Virus record (IMG/VR): IMGVR_UViG_3300044641_001504
Location: 1 to 33,298 of that record
DNA: 33,298 bases
Direction: 5' to 3' (one strand)
DNA from: a virus
Under the pieces are notes generated by a model. The model had not been told where the DNA came from. It did not search any database and was given only the letters and a program-made list of their open reading frames with translations. Shown here in pieces: positions 6,812 to 14,885 of the stretch. The first letter of the stretch is position 1, and each line of letters opens with the position of its first letter. The translations under genes and the position numbers were made by a program.

Positions 6812-7105
6812 TTAGATTTTTAATAATTTTCGGGCGCGCTTGAACTCAGCTGTAGCTATAGCTAAGTTGAAGTCTTTATGGTTATAGTGATAGTCAAGCT
6901 TACGTTCTATGATTTTTATTATAGCTAAGATCGAGTATTTGTCGGTAAAGCTAAGTTCACGATTGTGTAGCATAGCTTTAGCTTCGACTAGAGCTAGACT
7001 ATGTTCGACGTATTTAATAGTAGGGGAAAACTTACAAATCCTTACGATACGTTTTCCAGCGACTTGAACTTGACTGTAGCGCGACTTGAGCTGAACTATA
7101 GACAT
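6812..7105 (-). CDS. Hypothetical basic protein, 97 aa
   Basis: A 97-residue, Lys/Arg-rich, mostly helical protein starting MSIVQLKSRYSQVQVAGKRI. GGGAG stands about eight bases before the ATG and the promoter 7134-7162 about 30 bases before it, so it is a single-gene unit closed by the terminator at 6759-6795. The high positive charge would suit nucleic-acid or membrane binding. No known domain seen. Confidence 0.68.
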   Translation of the reverse strand: MSIVQLKSRYSQVQVAGKRIVRICKFSPTIKYVEHSLALVEAKAMLHNRELSFTDKYSILAIIKIIERKLDYHYNHKDFNLAIATAEFKRARKLLKI

Positions 7106-7133
7106 TTTTTAAAACTCCCGTATCCCTATTACG

Positions 7134-7162
7134 ATTATAGGTGGTTATGGGATAATTGTCAA
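7134..7162 (-). promoter_or_regulatory. Sigma-70-type promoter
   Basis: TTGACA (7162-7157), 17 bases, TATAAT (7139-7134) on the minus strand. It drives the monocistronic basic-protein gene starting at 7105. Confidence 0.9.
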
Positions 7163-7165
7163 GGC

Positions 7166-7519
7166 CTATTTTCTGGGAGCCTTTTCGACTGCAAACTCAA
7201 GCCTAAGCCCGATTTGTTGCAGCACATGTTCGTGGGCCATTTTATGGACTTCTTCTACTTTGGGCGCTTGCCCGATGAACTTATCGTTGGATTTGAACCA
7301 CGCATAATACTGTCCTTGCTCTTTAATGATTTTCACGGGAATGTATGCGCGCTCGCTGCTGTCCCAATCAATGATATCGTCGGAAGACACAGATCTTATG
7401 TTTTCAGCGTCTTCTGACATATCAACCCATCCAAAGAATCTTTTCATAGCCCAACGAGCAAGAACAATACCAGCAATCCAAGAGCAGGCTGAGATTAGTA
7501 CGTATGTTAGATATTCCAT
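7166..7519 (-). CDS. Membrane-anchored hypothetical protein, 117 aa
   Basis: The N-terminal residues about 4-26 form one membrane helix (YLTYVLISACSWIAGIVLAR), followed by a soluble domain of about 85 residues with beta-rich and His-containing parts. AAGGA lies six to seven bases before the ATG. It is the last gene of the operon that holds the TET-like and glycosyltransferase genes. This may be chance, or it may place part of the pathway at the membrane. Family unknown. Confidence 0.68.
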   Translation of the reverse strand: MEYLTYVLISACSWIAGIVLARWAMKRFFGWVDMSEDAENIRSVSSDDIIDWDSSERAYIPVKIIKEQGQYYAWFKSNDKFIGQAPKVEEVHKMAHEHVLQQIGLRLEFAVEKAPRK

Positions 7520-7529
7520 GTGTTTTCCT

Positions 7530-8366
7530 TTAGGACATAAATGATTCTAGAGTATTAGTGAACTGTGAGCTCTGATAAGCTTTCTGCCACTGGATGCGGA
7601 CTTCCTTACGATTATCCATTCCCATCTTACCCCACGAGCCTTCTTTCGTTTCGATCGACACGAACTGTGGGAAATACTTTCTGAGTTCTTCTGCAGCTTG
7701 TTCTTGTAGTTCTAATGTACGGAATGTGGAATTTCCGCCGACATTGTTGTGAACATAGTTGAAGAAGAAGTTATAGAGGATAGCGTTCTTATGCCCTTTG
7801 GTGAGCATAGAAAGAGTGATCCAATAATCTTCGTACAACTTAATCTTCGGATTCGCGCGATACATCCCATCGAATCGGATATCAGCTTCTTCCATCCAGT
7901 CTGTGCGCAATCCGTATGTTGTATATGCGCGACCAACTTCCTTGAAGTCTTCGCGAACGTGATTGTTGCCACCACGAGCAGAAAATCCAACCTGCATGTA
8001 AGAGTCGAGCGTCTTGTCTAATCTATCATACATCATCATGAATAGCGATTCTGGCATATCATTGAATTGCTTCAACTCTGTATCGCGCCAACCAAACGTA
8101 GCGAGATCATCGATGAACCAGACTTTTCCCTTTCCGATAGCAGGATGCTCAATACAACGTTGACGGATATCAGCAATCCCATCAATATCCATTGGATTAC
8201 CGATGATTCGAATAGTCTCAGGAATATGCTTACGAAGCTCTTCTACACGATCCTCGCGTGTGAACATGTATACTTGATCATGAAGCGAAGCAGGAATCTG
8301 AAACACAGCTTTCTGCTTATCCTCGCGCATGAACGTTGTTATGATAATCTTAGGGGTTGAATTCAT
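7530..8366 (-). CDS. GT-A / TET-associated glycosyltransferase-like protein
   Basis: A 278-residue protein. It opens with PKIIITTFMRED, a typical first strand of a GT-A nucleotide-sugar fold. It then shows FIDDL at 84-88 (DxD-like metal site), SARGGNN at 129-135, YEDYW at 178-182 and GGNSTFRT at 210-217. I recall this set from phage proteins grouped with TET-associated glycosyltransferases (TAGT). These are proposed to put sugars on hydroxylated bases in DNA. It overlaps the HAD gene by 17 bases, and the same operon holds a TET/JBP-like dioxygenase, which fits a DNA glycosylation step. An alternative is a glycosyltransferase acting on host surface sugars. Fold call moderate, substrate inferred. 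Confidence 0.6.
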   Translation of the reverse strand: MNSTPKIIITTFMREDKQKAVFQIPASLHDQVYMFTREDRVEELRKHIPETIRIIGNPMDIDGIADIRQRCIEHPAIGKGKVWFIDDLATFGWRDTELKQFNDMPESLFMMMYDRLDKTLDSYMQVGFSARGGNNHVREDFKEVGRAYTTYGLRTDWMEEADIRFDGMYRANPKIKLYEDYWITLSMLTKGHKNAILYNFFFNYVHNNVGGNSTFRTLELQEQAAEELRKYFPQFVSIETKEGSWGKMGMDNRKEVRIQWQKAYQSSQFTNTLESFMS

Positions 8367-8742
8367 CTACAAAGGTTTCCAATGTCATTGCTTTATCATC
8401 GATATACCACACACCGTATGGCTTACCAAACACGAGCTGATCGAACGGAACGTCATTGCGATCAAGCCATTCCTCAGTGATCTTACTGAGCTTGCTGAAA
8501 GCAAACTCCACATCATTTCCGCACGTGCGCATGTGACGCGCAGTAAGGATGGTGATATACCAACCCTTATCACGCGCCTCACGAAGTTTATTGATTGTTG
8601 CTGGGATAGGTGTCGATGACGCATAACGAACCACTGAACTCTCGATATTGAGATCGTTCATGCAAAGAGTGTGGTCTAGATCAACGACTAGGCTTTGATC
8701 AAACAAGTCCGCTGTCTGAGCGCGCCTGACGATAGAGGGCAT
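8350..8742 (-). CDS. HAD-superfamily phosphatase, capsule-biosynthesis type
   Basis: A 130-residue minimal HAD enzyme with motif I DLDHTL at residues 21-26 (nucleophile D21, acid/base D23), motif II ITILTAR, and a late Lys and Asp-Asp (GKPYGVWYIDDKA). Such small HADs (about 130-150 residues, no cap) often remove phosphate from sugar phosphates in polysaccharide pathways. The ATG at 8742 with AGGAG seven bases upstream is chosen. An ATG at 8775 would lie almost on the transcription start of the promoter at 8784-8812. It lies between the nucleotidyltransferase-kinase and the glycosyltransferase, which suggests a shared pathway. Confidence 0.82.
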   Translation of the reverse strand: MPSIVRRAQTADLFDQSLVVDLDHTLCMNDLNIESSVVRYASSTPIPATINKLREARDKGWYITILTARHMRTCGNDVEFAFSKLSKITEEWLDRNDVPFDQLVFGKPYGVWYIDDKAMTLETFVDEFNP

Positions 8743-10270
8743 AATACAACTCCTGATTTGTTTCACTGTGATCATGTAATGGTATCATAGTCAAAAACAG
8801 AGACGCTGTCAAGAACAAAGTGATCCGCCAAGTCTTTTCACCATACTTATCAATGAATAGAGTCTTATATGCGTTCCTGGCTGCTTCTTTGCCAGCATCG
8901 AAGTAGATAGTCTTGCCATCTTTATTTAGATAAAGCTCCGCATCCACATAATCATATGGATAATAGGCTGAATGAGTAATCTTGGCTAAGTCGTATAGGA
9001 TATTACCATAGGCTTCACCACGAGGATCAATCAGCTTGATTTGCTTGCTGCCGGGATGATAAAAGATGTTCGAGAAGCATAGATCACCGTGAAACAAAGA
9101 ATCTTGGAAAACATCAAACTCACCGTCGGCGGTCATATTAGCAAACTTCGACAGAAATTCTGAATCAAATTCTGAATCATCTTCATACGCGAACTTATGA
9201 CTAATCGTAATGTATCTTTCGTAGTTCTTAGTCGCTACATTATGAAAGAACTGAGGCTTGCCTGGCTTGAAGTAGAACTTGAATTTATCAGTCAGTTTGA
9301 ATAACTTCGTGTAGATTTCAGCCCAGAAGATAGGATCTGATTCGAGATATAGATACAGCTCGCGAAGAGTCGGACTATCGACACGTTCCATTGTGTATGT
9401 CGGACGATCACCATACAAGTTCTTATCCAGGATGCGAGGCGTCATCACCTTAATTGAAGTCGGAAGATTATCATACCAATTAGCTTCAGCATGAATCTTG
9501 CTGGGTTGTACGATAGACGTCTTCGTGATCGTAGCACCATCGCTGGATGGAAACAATTGATTGAACGATCGAGAATTACTTACGCCACGATTCTCAAGAT
9601 ACTCTTGCAACGTACCAAAGTCAACGATCTTCACTGACTTAGAGTAGATCGATTCTTTTTTCATATAGCGAGTCATTGCAGAAGATATCTGAACTTCTCC
9701 TTCGCTTGTGCTATGAATTGCGTAAATCATACAATTACGGAATTGATAGCCATCAGCGAAATAATAAACTCCGCTAACAGCAGTATCTGTTGCTGGCATA
9801 TCTCGTGGTTTGTCGTGAAATTTAACTACAGCTCCTGCGTTGAGTTCAGCCATACACCAACGTTCCCAATCAGAAACTTTTTGTGTAGAAATCCAAGAAG
9901 TACGAGAATCTGTAAACGGCGCATGATTCACAACGATATCACTGAGAAGAATCAATACAGGTTCTTCTCCGATGTCTTCCGGAAGACCGCAATAGATGGA
10001 AACGCCAGGACCACCTTTTCCTTCAGCTTCAGTGTATTCCGCAAAGCGAACTCGCGAGTCGTCGGGAAAATACATTCCGACGATCTCGCGAATCTTATTT
10101 GCTTGATGTCCAACAACGATACATACTTCACGAGCACCGCTATCAAATGCGAGTCTAATGTTATGTACGATGATAGGAATATCCTGATACGGCAAAACGC
10201 ACTTCGGATAGTTCTTACCTAGTTCATTGAAACGAACACCACGCCCAGCGGCAGGAATCACACAATACAT
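8699..10270 (-). CDS. Nucleotidyltransferase-kinase fusion protein
   Basis: A 523-residue two-domain protein. Residues 1-230 form a sugar- or choline-phosphate nucleotidyltransferase: PAAGRGVRF at 6-14, YPKCVLP at 21-27 and LSDIVV at 109-114. Residues about 250-523 resemble the aminoglycoside/choline kinase fold, with HGDLCFSN at 394-401 and IDPRG at 414-418, the catalytic and metal-binding motifs. Such a fusion could phosphorylate a small substrate and then activate it as an NDP derivative. The ATG at 10270 is chosen because the PAAGRG fold must begin there and AAGGG precedes it; an upstream in-frame extension lies inside the TET-like gene. It follows that gene by 13 bases. Substrate unknown. 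Confidence 0.85.
   Translation of the reverse strand: MYCVIPAAGRGVRFNELGKNYPKCVLPYQDIPIIVHNIRLAFDSGAREVCIVVGHQANKIREIVGMYFPDDSRVRFAEYTEAEGKGGPGVSIYCGLPEDIGEEPVLILLSDIVVNHAPFTDSRTSWISTQKVSDWERWCMAELNAGAVVKFHDKPRDMPATDTAVSGVYYFADGYQFRNCMIYAIHSTSEGEVQISSAMTRYMKKESIYSKSVKIVDFGTLQEYLENRGVSNSRSFNQLFPSSDGATITKTSIVQPSKIHAEANWYDNLPTSIKVMTPRILDKNLYGDRPTYTMERVDSPTLRELYLYLESDPIFWAEIYTKLFKLTDKFKFYFKPGKPQFFHNVATKNYERYITISHKFAYEDDSEFDSEFLSKFANMTADGEFDVFQDSLFHGDLCFSNIFYHPGSKQIKLIDPRGEAYGNILYDLAKITHSAYYPYDYVDAELYLNKDGKTIYFDAGKEAARNAYKTLFIDKYGEKTWRITLFLTASLFLTMIPLHDHSETNQELYYALYRQARSDSGLV
8784..8812 (-). promoter_or_regulatory. Sigma-70-type internal promoter
   Basis: TTGACA (8812-8807), 17 bases, TATGAT (8789-8784) on the minus strand. 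It lies inside the 3' end of the nucleotidyltransferase-kinase gene and would give extra expression of the HAD and glycosyltransferase genes. Confidence 0.8.
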
Positions 10271-10283
10271 TATAAGCCCTTTT

Positions 10284-11669
10284 CTAATGAACTTGATCAA
10301 GTCCCAATTTATATAGGATTTGATTTGCTTGCTCAGCAAATCCATTATGTCCCAAGAAATTAGCCCACTCTTCGGTGTCCCACATGTTAGGAGAAACACC
10401 ATTCCATCCTTGATGCCATAGCTTATGTTCTTTATCATCACGACGAGAATAAACAAATCGTCTGCGCGTATCCTCATATTTTGCTGAACCGCAATTCAAC
10501 ATAGACTCTCGGAAATACATCACGACCGACATACGCTCAAAGCCTTCTTCGTGATTGAAAGCAGGAGAGTTAGAATGGATACGATGAGCGTTCATCATAA
10601 TCAAATCACCAGCGCGAATGTTAGCTGCTACACGAAACTCCGGAAAGCACAGATAGAAACCATCGTAGTCCTTACCATTATCTAAGACTAGAAGATTACT
10701 GAATCCTTTCGGATTTTCATGCGACTCCCACGACTCACACAGATCACCGACGTCACGATGCGCTGCTGTACGGAAATCGCGATTGATGGTTAGAGTAGTG
10801 TAAACAGTATCGCCTATGCGCCAATCTTCACCGAGTTGTTCCATAGCAGCTGCTTGTCCAGCCCAACGCACAGGCACTTCGCGCTTGAACACTTCGTTTG
10901 CTGCGTGAAACAGAGGGAGAGAAGTCTTATACAAATCTTTATGATTTGCGCTCCAACCTGTTTCACGGCAGAATGGAATGCGTGGATATCTATCCATGAA
11001 TCCACCGACTCCCGAACGAACACCATTAGCATATGTCGAGGAAGAAATTAATTCATCAAGAATAAACTGAGATCTTTCTACTCGTTCAGTAGCGGATAGA
11101 TCTTTGATACTATGAAACCATTCGTCAAAATTAAATTCCGTGGTCTTATGAACAATCCAGATAGCTCCAGATCCAATCTCTGCGAGATTCTTATTAGCAC
11201 CAGAGCCTCTTCCCTGCAAAGGCTTATTCGGAGTGTTCTCGTATATTTCTAGCAGACGATCATTACCATTAACAGTAGGTGGACTACCAGCCATAATATA
11301 TTGAAGAACAGCCTTTTCTCGCTGTGTGACCCAACGACGCTGTCCTTGACCATCTGGAAGTTTTTGGAATTCAGTATCCCTCTCGATACCAGCAGCCAAA
11401 CCACGATTGTCTGACATCATTGCGCCAGAACGAAGAGCGGTGTATGCGCTATCTGTCATTTCCTTAGAGAAAACATTCTTACGAAACTTGCATAGCAAAT
11501 TCTTTTCGCTGTGTGTTTCGCCCATCATGATTTGAAGTGGCGTCAGTGGCTCATACACATCAGTGTCTTCATTCAAGACAAGATCGTAACAATCGTGATC
11601 CAAAAACTTACCAAGAACATGATCCATCTGATCGCGGAAAGACTTTTCGAGATAGATTACTTTTACCAT
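10284..11669 (-). CDS. TET/JBP-family Fe(II)/2OG dioxygenase
   Basis: A 461-residue protein whose residues about 285-390 match the TET/JBP dioxygenase core. They show TLTINRDFRTAAHRDVGDL with iron ligands H304 and D306, then FYLCFPEFRVAANIRAGDLIMM, distal His 365 (or 362) in AHRIHSN, and R379 for 2-oxoglutarate. Family members oxidise 5-methylpyrimidines in DNA, and phage members act on 5-methylcytosine as the first step of hypermodification. The N-terminal 250 residues are unassigned, with MMSDNRGLAAG near 84-94. AAGGAG precedes the ATG, and a promoter lies about 70 bases upstream. The next three genes (transferase-kinase, phosphatase, glycosyltransferase) suggest that the hydroxyl group is further decorated. 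No DNA methyltransferase is in the window. Confidence 0.85.
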   Translation of the reverse strand: MVKVIYLEKSFRDQMDHVLGKFLDHDCYDLVLNEDTDVYEPLTPLQIMMGETHSEKNLLCKFRKNVFSKEMTDSAYTALRSGAMMSDNRGLAAGIERDTEFQKLPDGQGQRRWVTQREKAVLQYIMAGSPPTVNGNDRLLEIYENTPNKPLQGRGSGANKNLAEIGSGAIWIVHKTTEFNFDEWFHSIKDLSATERVERSQFILDELISSSTYANGVRSGVGGFMDRYPRIPFCRETGWSANHKDLYKTSLPLFHAANEVFKREVPVRWAGQAAAMEQLGEDWRIGDTVYTTLTINRDFRTAAHRDVGDLCESWESHENPKGFSNLLVLDNGKDYDGFYLCFPEFRVAANIRAGDLIMMNAHRIHSNSPAFNHEEGFERMSVVMYFRESMLNCGSAKYEDTRRRFVYSRRDDKEHKLWHQGWNGVSPNMWDTEEWANFLGHNGFAEQANQILYKLGLDQVH

Positions 11670-11692
11670 AAATGCTCCTTAAAATCCTATCT

Positions 11693-12271
11693 CTATGTAT
11701 GCTTCAGAAGATTTTCATATGTATTATAATACACATTTATAGCACAAATTTTGCTAATTGTCAAGTCACTTGGAAAAAGAAAGATGAAGTCTACATCGGG
11801 ATTTTTATTCACGAGCCATGTCAAATAATTCAGGCGACCAGGATTATCTGCTGCGTTCGCTCGCGTGCTAGGACCATAATTATCGGAGCCATCATAGATG
11901 TTCGAAAGGAGCTGATTGTCATCTTCAATAAGAAAATCAAATCCCAAACAAATTAACTGATCATGACCAGCCTTGATGGATTCGATCATAGCATTCATTC
12001 CTGCGTTGCTACGAGGCCTCCCGATATTGCATTCGGAAGGCTCCCATCGCTCATTGATAGGCGGAATAACAACTTTCGATGACGGAAAATCGCTACGCTC
12101 TATCTCTTGAATAATGCCGTCATCAATAGCAACAAGCACATCAGGAATAGAATGATCTGGAAAATCACGATACAAAGCGTTACAGCCATATATCGTCCCA
12201 TATTGTTTGAGTCTAGATAAATCTATTCCCTCGCGAGAAGTGCCATTACCAATGATGAAAGCAGTATTCAT
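11693..12271 (-). CDS. MptE-like / DUF115-type Rossmann protein
   Basis: A 192-residue protein opening with AFIIGNGTSREGIDLSRL and containing GCNALYRDF, PDVLVAIDDG, SNAGMNAMIESIK and LICLGFDFL. This is a phage family with a Rossmann-like fold related to MptE (6-hydroxymethylpterin diphosphokinase) and some sialyltransferases. The activity of phage members is not known. It might bind nucleotide sugars, consistent with the glycosyltransferases around it. The start overlaps the upstream gene's stop by four bases. Confidence 0.75.
   Translation of the reverse strand: MNTAFIIGNGTSREGIDLSRLKQYGTIYGCNALYRDFPDHSIPDVLVAIDDGIIQEIERSDFPSSKVVIPPINERWEPSECNIGRPRSNAGMNAMIESIKAGHDQLICLGFDFLIEDDNQLLSNIYDGSDNYGPSTRANAADNPGRLNYLTWLVNKNPDVDFIFLFPSDLTISKICAINVYYNTYENLLKHT
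11736..11764 (-). promoter_or_regulatory. Sigma-70-type promoter of the TET-like operon
   Basis: TTGACA (11764-11759), 17 bases, TATAAA (11741-11736) on the minus strand. It lies in the 3' end of the MptE-like gene. It would start the unit TET-like gene, transferase-kinase, HAD, glycosyltransferase and membrane protein. Confidence 0.82.
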
Positions 12272-12750
12272 TTCTTAGCCTTTACCTTCTTATCATTAAT
12301 CTCTACATTGTCATCAACAATTGGCCAATTCGCTGTTAGAGTAGGAAACGCTTCCCTGACAGCATCCATACGAATAGTCAGTTTTCTGTTTTTCATTCTA
12401 AGAAGCAATAGCGCATCACGAGGATCGATAGATTCTAAAACTTGAATGAATAGATTTTCTCTACGCAATTGATTGACTTCACGTCCTTCATCACTATCTA
12501 CAAAATATATCAGTTTCTTGCATTCAATGTAAAGTCGTCCTTCCTGATCTGCTGCATCAAACAATGGTTTGTATGGAGGATCTCCAGGAGGAAGCAACCA
12601 CTTGCATCCAGGATCCATACCATAACCAATTATCGTCTTCAGCGCATATGAACTATGCAATCTTAGAAAGTCGATTTGTTTTTCTTTAGTAGTCTGAGCT
12701 TCGATCTTCCCAATGATACTGGAAAGAGCAACGTTAGTATTAATTGCCAT
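12268..12750 (-). CDS. DUF6433-like conserved T4-type phage protein
   Basis: A 160-residue protein with TTKEKQIDFLRLHSSYALKT, GMDPGCKWLLPPGDPPYKP and RENLFIQVLESIDPRDALLLL. This is the pattern of a conserved protein (DUF6433-like) found in nearly all T4-like cyanophages, always with the phrase W.LP.G.PPY. No activity has been assigned. The ATG at 12750 is chosen because AAGGAG lies seven bases upstream, inside the tail of the previous gene. It sits in the replication-linked block. Confidence 0.85.
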   Translation of the reverse strand: MAINTNVALSSIIGKIEAQTTKEKQIDFLRLHSSYALKTIIGYGMDPGCKWLLPPGDPPYKPLFDAADQEGRLYIECKKLIYFVDSDEGREVNQLRRENLFIQVLESIDPRDALLLLRMKNRKLTIRMDAVREAFPTLTANWPIVDDNVEINDKKVKAKK

Positions 12751-13042
12751 CAATGTTCTCCTTGTTGTAGTCAATTACATTTATAAACTTTTTCTTGTCT
12801 TCATCTGACCAGCTGCGCAAATAATCATTATCTTGATTAAAAATATCAAGATATTGTTCTTCTGAGATTTCTCTATGGGAACATATAAGATAACCAAGAT
12901 GTTGCTGACTAAACTCTTCGAAGTCTACATCGTCTTCACGACACACAACTTCATCAAGCGCATGATTAATGTCATCTTCTACTTCTACAACAAAACGAAC
13001 TCGATGCTGTGAAATAGTTTCGACAAGAACAAGTTTCTTCAT
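12740..13042 (-). CDS. Conserved T4-type phage protein, 100 aa
   Basis: A 100-residue acidic protein with VETISQHRVRFVVEVEDD, then EFSQQHLGYLICSHREISEEQYL and FNQDNDYLRSWSDEDK. These strings are characteristic of a small protein shared by T4-like marine phages next to MazG and DUF6433 genes. The gene order here repeats that neighbourhood. Function unknown. Start ATG 13042 follows the upstream stop by overlap. Confidence 0.82.
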   Translation of the reverse strand: MKKLVLVETISQHRVRFVVEVEDDINHALDEVVCREDDVDFEEFSQQHLGYLICSHREISEEQYLDIFNQDNDYLRSWSDEDKKKFINVIDYNKENIDGN

Positions 13043-13587
13043 TAGATATCGCCTTCCTTACGATTCTCAGAATAAAATGCATCAAACGTTCCACCAGGAT
13101 ATCGCGACTTCAGCTTCTCTACATTCTGGGCAACAACTTCGTTAGGATCGAGCTGGAGCGCATTGCAAGCATTAGCCCAATACCAAATAACATCACCAAG
13201 TTCTTTCTTGAGATGCTCTCGCGTTTCGTCGGTGTACGGCTTACCCTGGAACAATACCTTCTTGACGATTTCTTGCGCTTCACCAGCTTCGCTTGTCAGA
13301 CCGATGAGGGATGTCAGCAGCAGCGAAACATTAAGATGATCATTCGTATAATGTAACTGCGCTGCACGAGCGATAAAGTCACCCATCGAACGACTTTCCA
13401 CACTCGTCACACCCATAACGAATTTAGAATATCGACTCATATCAATAGCGGCATTAGTCGGAACGGAAATCGCTTCAATCAATTCAGCTGCATTATTATT
13501 CAAGTTAGTAGATTCGTTCATGTTCATTATCAGTTCCTTGTTGTTGTAGGGATATTGAATGAAATTGGCTTCAACGGCGAAACTCAT
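13042..13587 (-). CDS. mazG: MazG-like nucleotide pyrophosphohydrolase
   Basis: A protein of 181 residues from ATG 13587 (GGAG seven bases upstream), or 161 from ATG 13527 (AAGGA upstream). The MazG-type core has IGLTSEAGEAQEIVKKVLF, then HLKKELGDVIWYWANACNAL, carrying the ExxE...ExxD metal-binding pattern. The close RYPGGTFDAFYSENR is typical of T4-like phage MazG proteins. These enzymes hydrolyse NTPs or related alarmone-type nucleotides to monophosphates and may adjust host nucleotide pools. It sits between RNase H and the conserved 100-residue gene. Confidence 0.87.
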   Translation of the reverse strand: MSFAVEANFIQYPYNNKELIMNMNESTNLNNNAAELIEAISVPTNAAIDMSRYSKFVMGVTSVESRSMGDFIARAAQLHYTNDHLNVSLLLTSLIGLTSEAGEAQEIVKKVLFQGKPYTDETREHLKKELGDVIWYWANACNALQLDPNEVVAQNVEKLKSRYPGGTFDAFYSENRKEGDI

Positions 13588-13588
13588 T

Positions 13589-14449
13589 TTAGAACTCCGA
13601 TATGGCTTCAGTCAGATTACGAAGTCGATGCTTTACGAAATAATTGAATATCTTATTTCTAGGCTGACGTTCATAGCTATCATATGTTTCTATGATCTGA
13701 TTCTGTAAAGTATCAGGAATGCAATCTAGATCAACTAGCATCTTATTGCGATAATAGTTGCGCAACATTTCTCCTGTACAATATGCTTCAGGTTCCATCA
13801 GAGTCCATTCTTCTAGCTTCTTTTTAGACAAAGGCTTTTGTCTAGCGCCCGAAACAAACGTATCGTCTGCTGATAGGAAGTTCGGTACACCATCACCACT
13901 ATCTCCCTGCAAGATGTGATACTGTTTGAATCGCTCTGGATTTACGTCAGGCGTGACATACTTCTTACCTACGGGTGAATACTGAACAACGTTCGAGAAC
14001 TTCTGCAGTTGTGCGAAATCTTTGTCGCCAGACACAACGAGGATCTTTTCGTTTCCACCTAGAAACACTCCGCGAGCATTACAGATAGCTCCGATGATAT
14101 CATCTGCTTCTGCGCCTTCGAAACGAAGAACTGGATATGGCATATTTTCTTGAATTTCGTCGCGGATCTTATGGAGCGATTCGAAGATCAGTGACCAGTT
14201 GTGCTCAGACTTATCACGAGACTTTTTACGATTAGCCTTATAGTGCGGGAAAGTTGTGCGCCTCCAATATGAAGGTCCGTCACAACAGATCACAAGCTCG
14301 CCATAGGTACTACCAAACTTCTGCTTGTACATACGCAAGCTCGACAGAACCATATGGCGAACCATATCCTCATCGAGCTTGCTTTCATTATTAGCCAACT
14401 GCATCATGATGTTTGATATCATCACCTGGCTGAAATCAACGAGAATCAT
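13589..14449 (-). CDS. rnh: T4-type RNase H (FEN-1 family 5' nuclease)
   Basis: A 286-residue protein, close to the T4 enzyme's 305. The metal-binding acids are visible: D5 (ILVDFS), D57 (CCDGP), E111, E114, D116 and D117 (FEGAEADD), D142 and D144 (SGDKDF), followed by QGDSGDGVPN, the helix-hairpin-helix entry. In T4 this nuclease removes RNA primers from Okazaki fragments. It has GGAG six bases upstream of the ATG and its own promoter at 14472-14500. It heads the unit leading to mazG and the DUF6433-like gene. Confidence 0.92.
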   Translation of the reverse strand: MILVDFSQVMISNIMMQLANNESKLDEDMVRHMVLSSLRMYKQKFGSTYGELVICCDGPSYWRRTTFPHYKANRKKSRDKSEHNWSLIFESLHKIRDEIQENMPYPVLRFEGAEADDIIGAICNARGVFLGGNEKILVVSGDKDFAQLQKFSNVVQYSPVGKKYVTPDVNPERFKQYHILQGDSGDGVPNFLSADDTFVSGARQKPLSKKKLEEWTLMEPEAYCTGEMLRNYYRNKMLVDLDCIPDTLQNQIIETYDSYERQPRNKIFNYFVKHRLRNLTEAISEF

Positions 14450-14471
14450 GCTTCACTCCATTTCATAACAT

Positions 14472-14500
14472 ATAGTACCATATCAAAGGGAGAATGTCAA
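14472..14500 (-). promoter_or_regulatory. Sigma-70-type promoter of the rnh unit
   Basis: TTGACA (14500-14495), 17 bases, TACTAT (14477-14472) on the minus strand. The base before TTGACA is G here rather than the usual C. It drives rnh. Confidence 0.78.
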
Positions 14501-14504
14501 CAAC

Positions 14505-14885
14505 TTAATTGTCGTTGTTACCATCTTCATCATCATTGCAGCCAATAAAGTCGGTGTATACCGTTGGAGGCTTAACATTCACAGCAGCTTTTACGACTTC
14601 CTGTAATGGATGAGACACGCCCATAGTATTAAGCAGCGTAGAACGTAGAGCTTCAACTGTAAAGCCAAAATGCTTATCAAAATCCTCATTGAATATATCA
14701 AAGCCTTGTTGGGCTAACATATTCACCATATCGATGGCGTAGGTTTCAATAACTTCGTCGATGTATTTACGACGATTCAATTCTTTAGCAGCTTCATCAT
14801 CAACGGACAGAATAGTCCTCACGCGAGGACCGGGAAAAATCAAGACGTTATTATTTGATTGCTCGGAGGAGAATTGTTTGTTCAT
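14505..14885 (-). CDS. Conserved phage protein, 126 aa
   Basis: A 126-residue protein starting MNKQFSSEQSNNNVLIFPGP, with a helical middle (YAIDMVNMLAQQGFDIF, then EALRSTLLNTMGVSHPLQ) and an acidic Asn/Asp tail. I recall the pattern of a family near the RNase H gene in T4-like phages. The ATG at 14885 is chosen (GGAAG about five bases upstream) over one four codons earlier. It overlaps the upstream gene by 35 bases. Function unknown. Confidence 0.72.
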   Translation of the reverse strand: MNKQFSSEQSNNNVLIFPGPRVRTILSVDDEAAKELNRRKYIDEVIETYAIDMVNMLAQQGFDIFNEDFDKHFGFTVEALRSTLLNTMGVSHPLQEVVKAAVNVKPPTVYTDFIGCNDDEDGNNDN

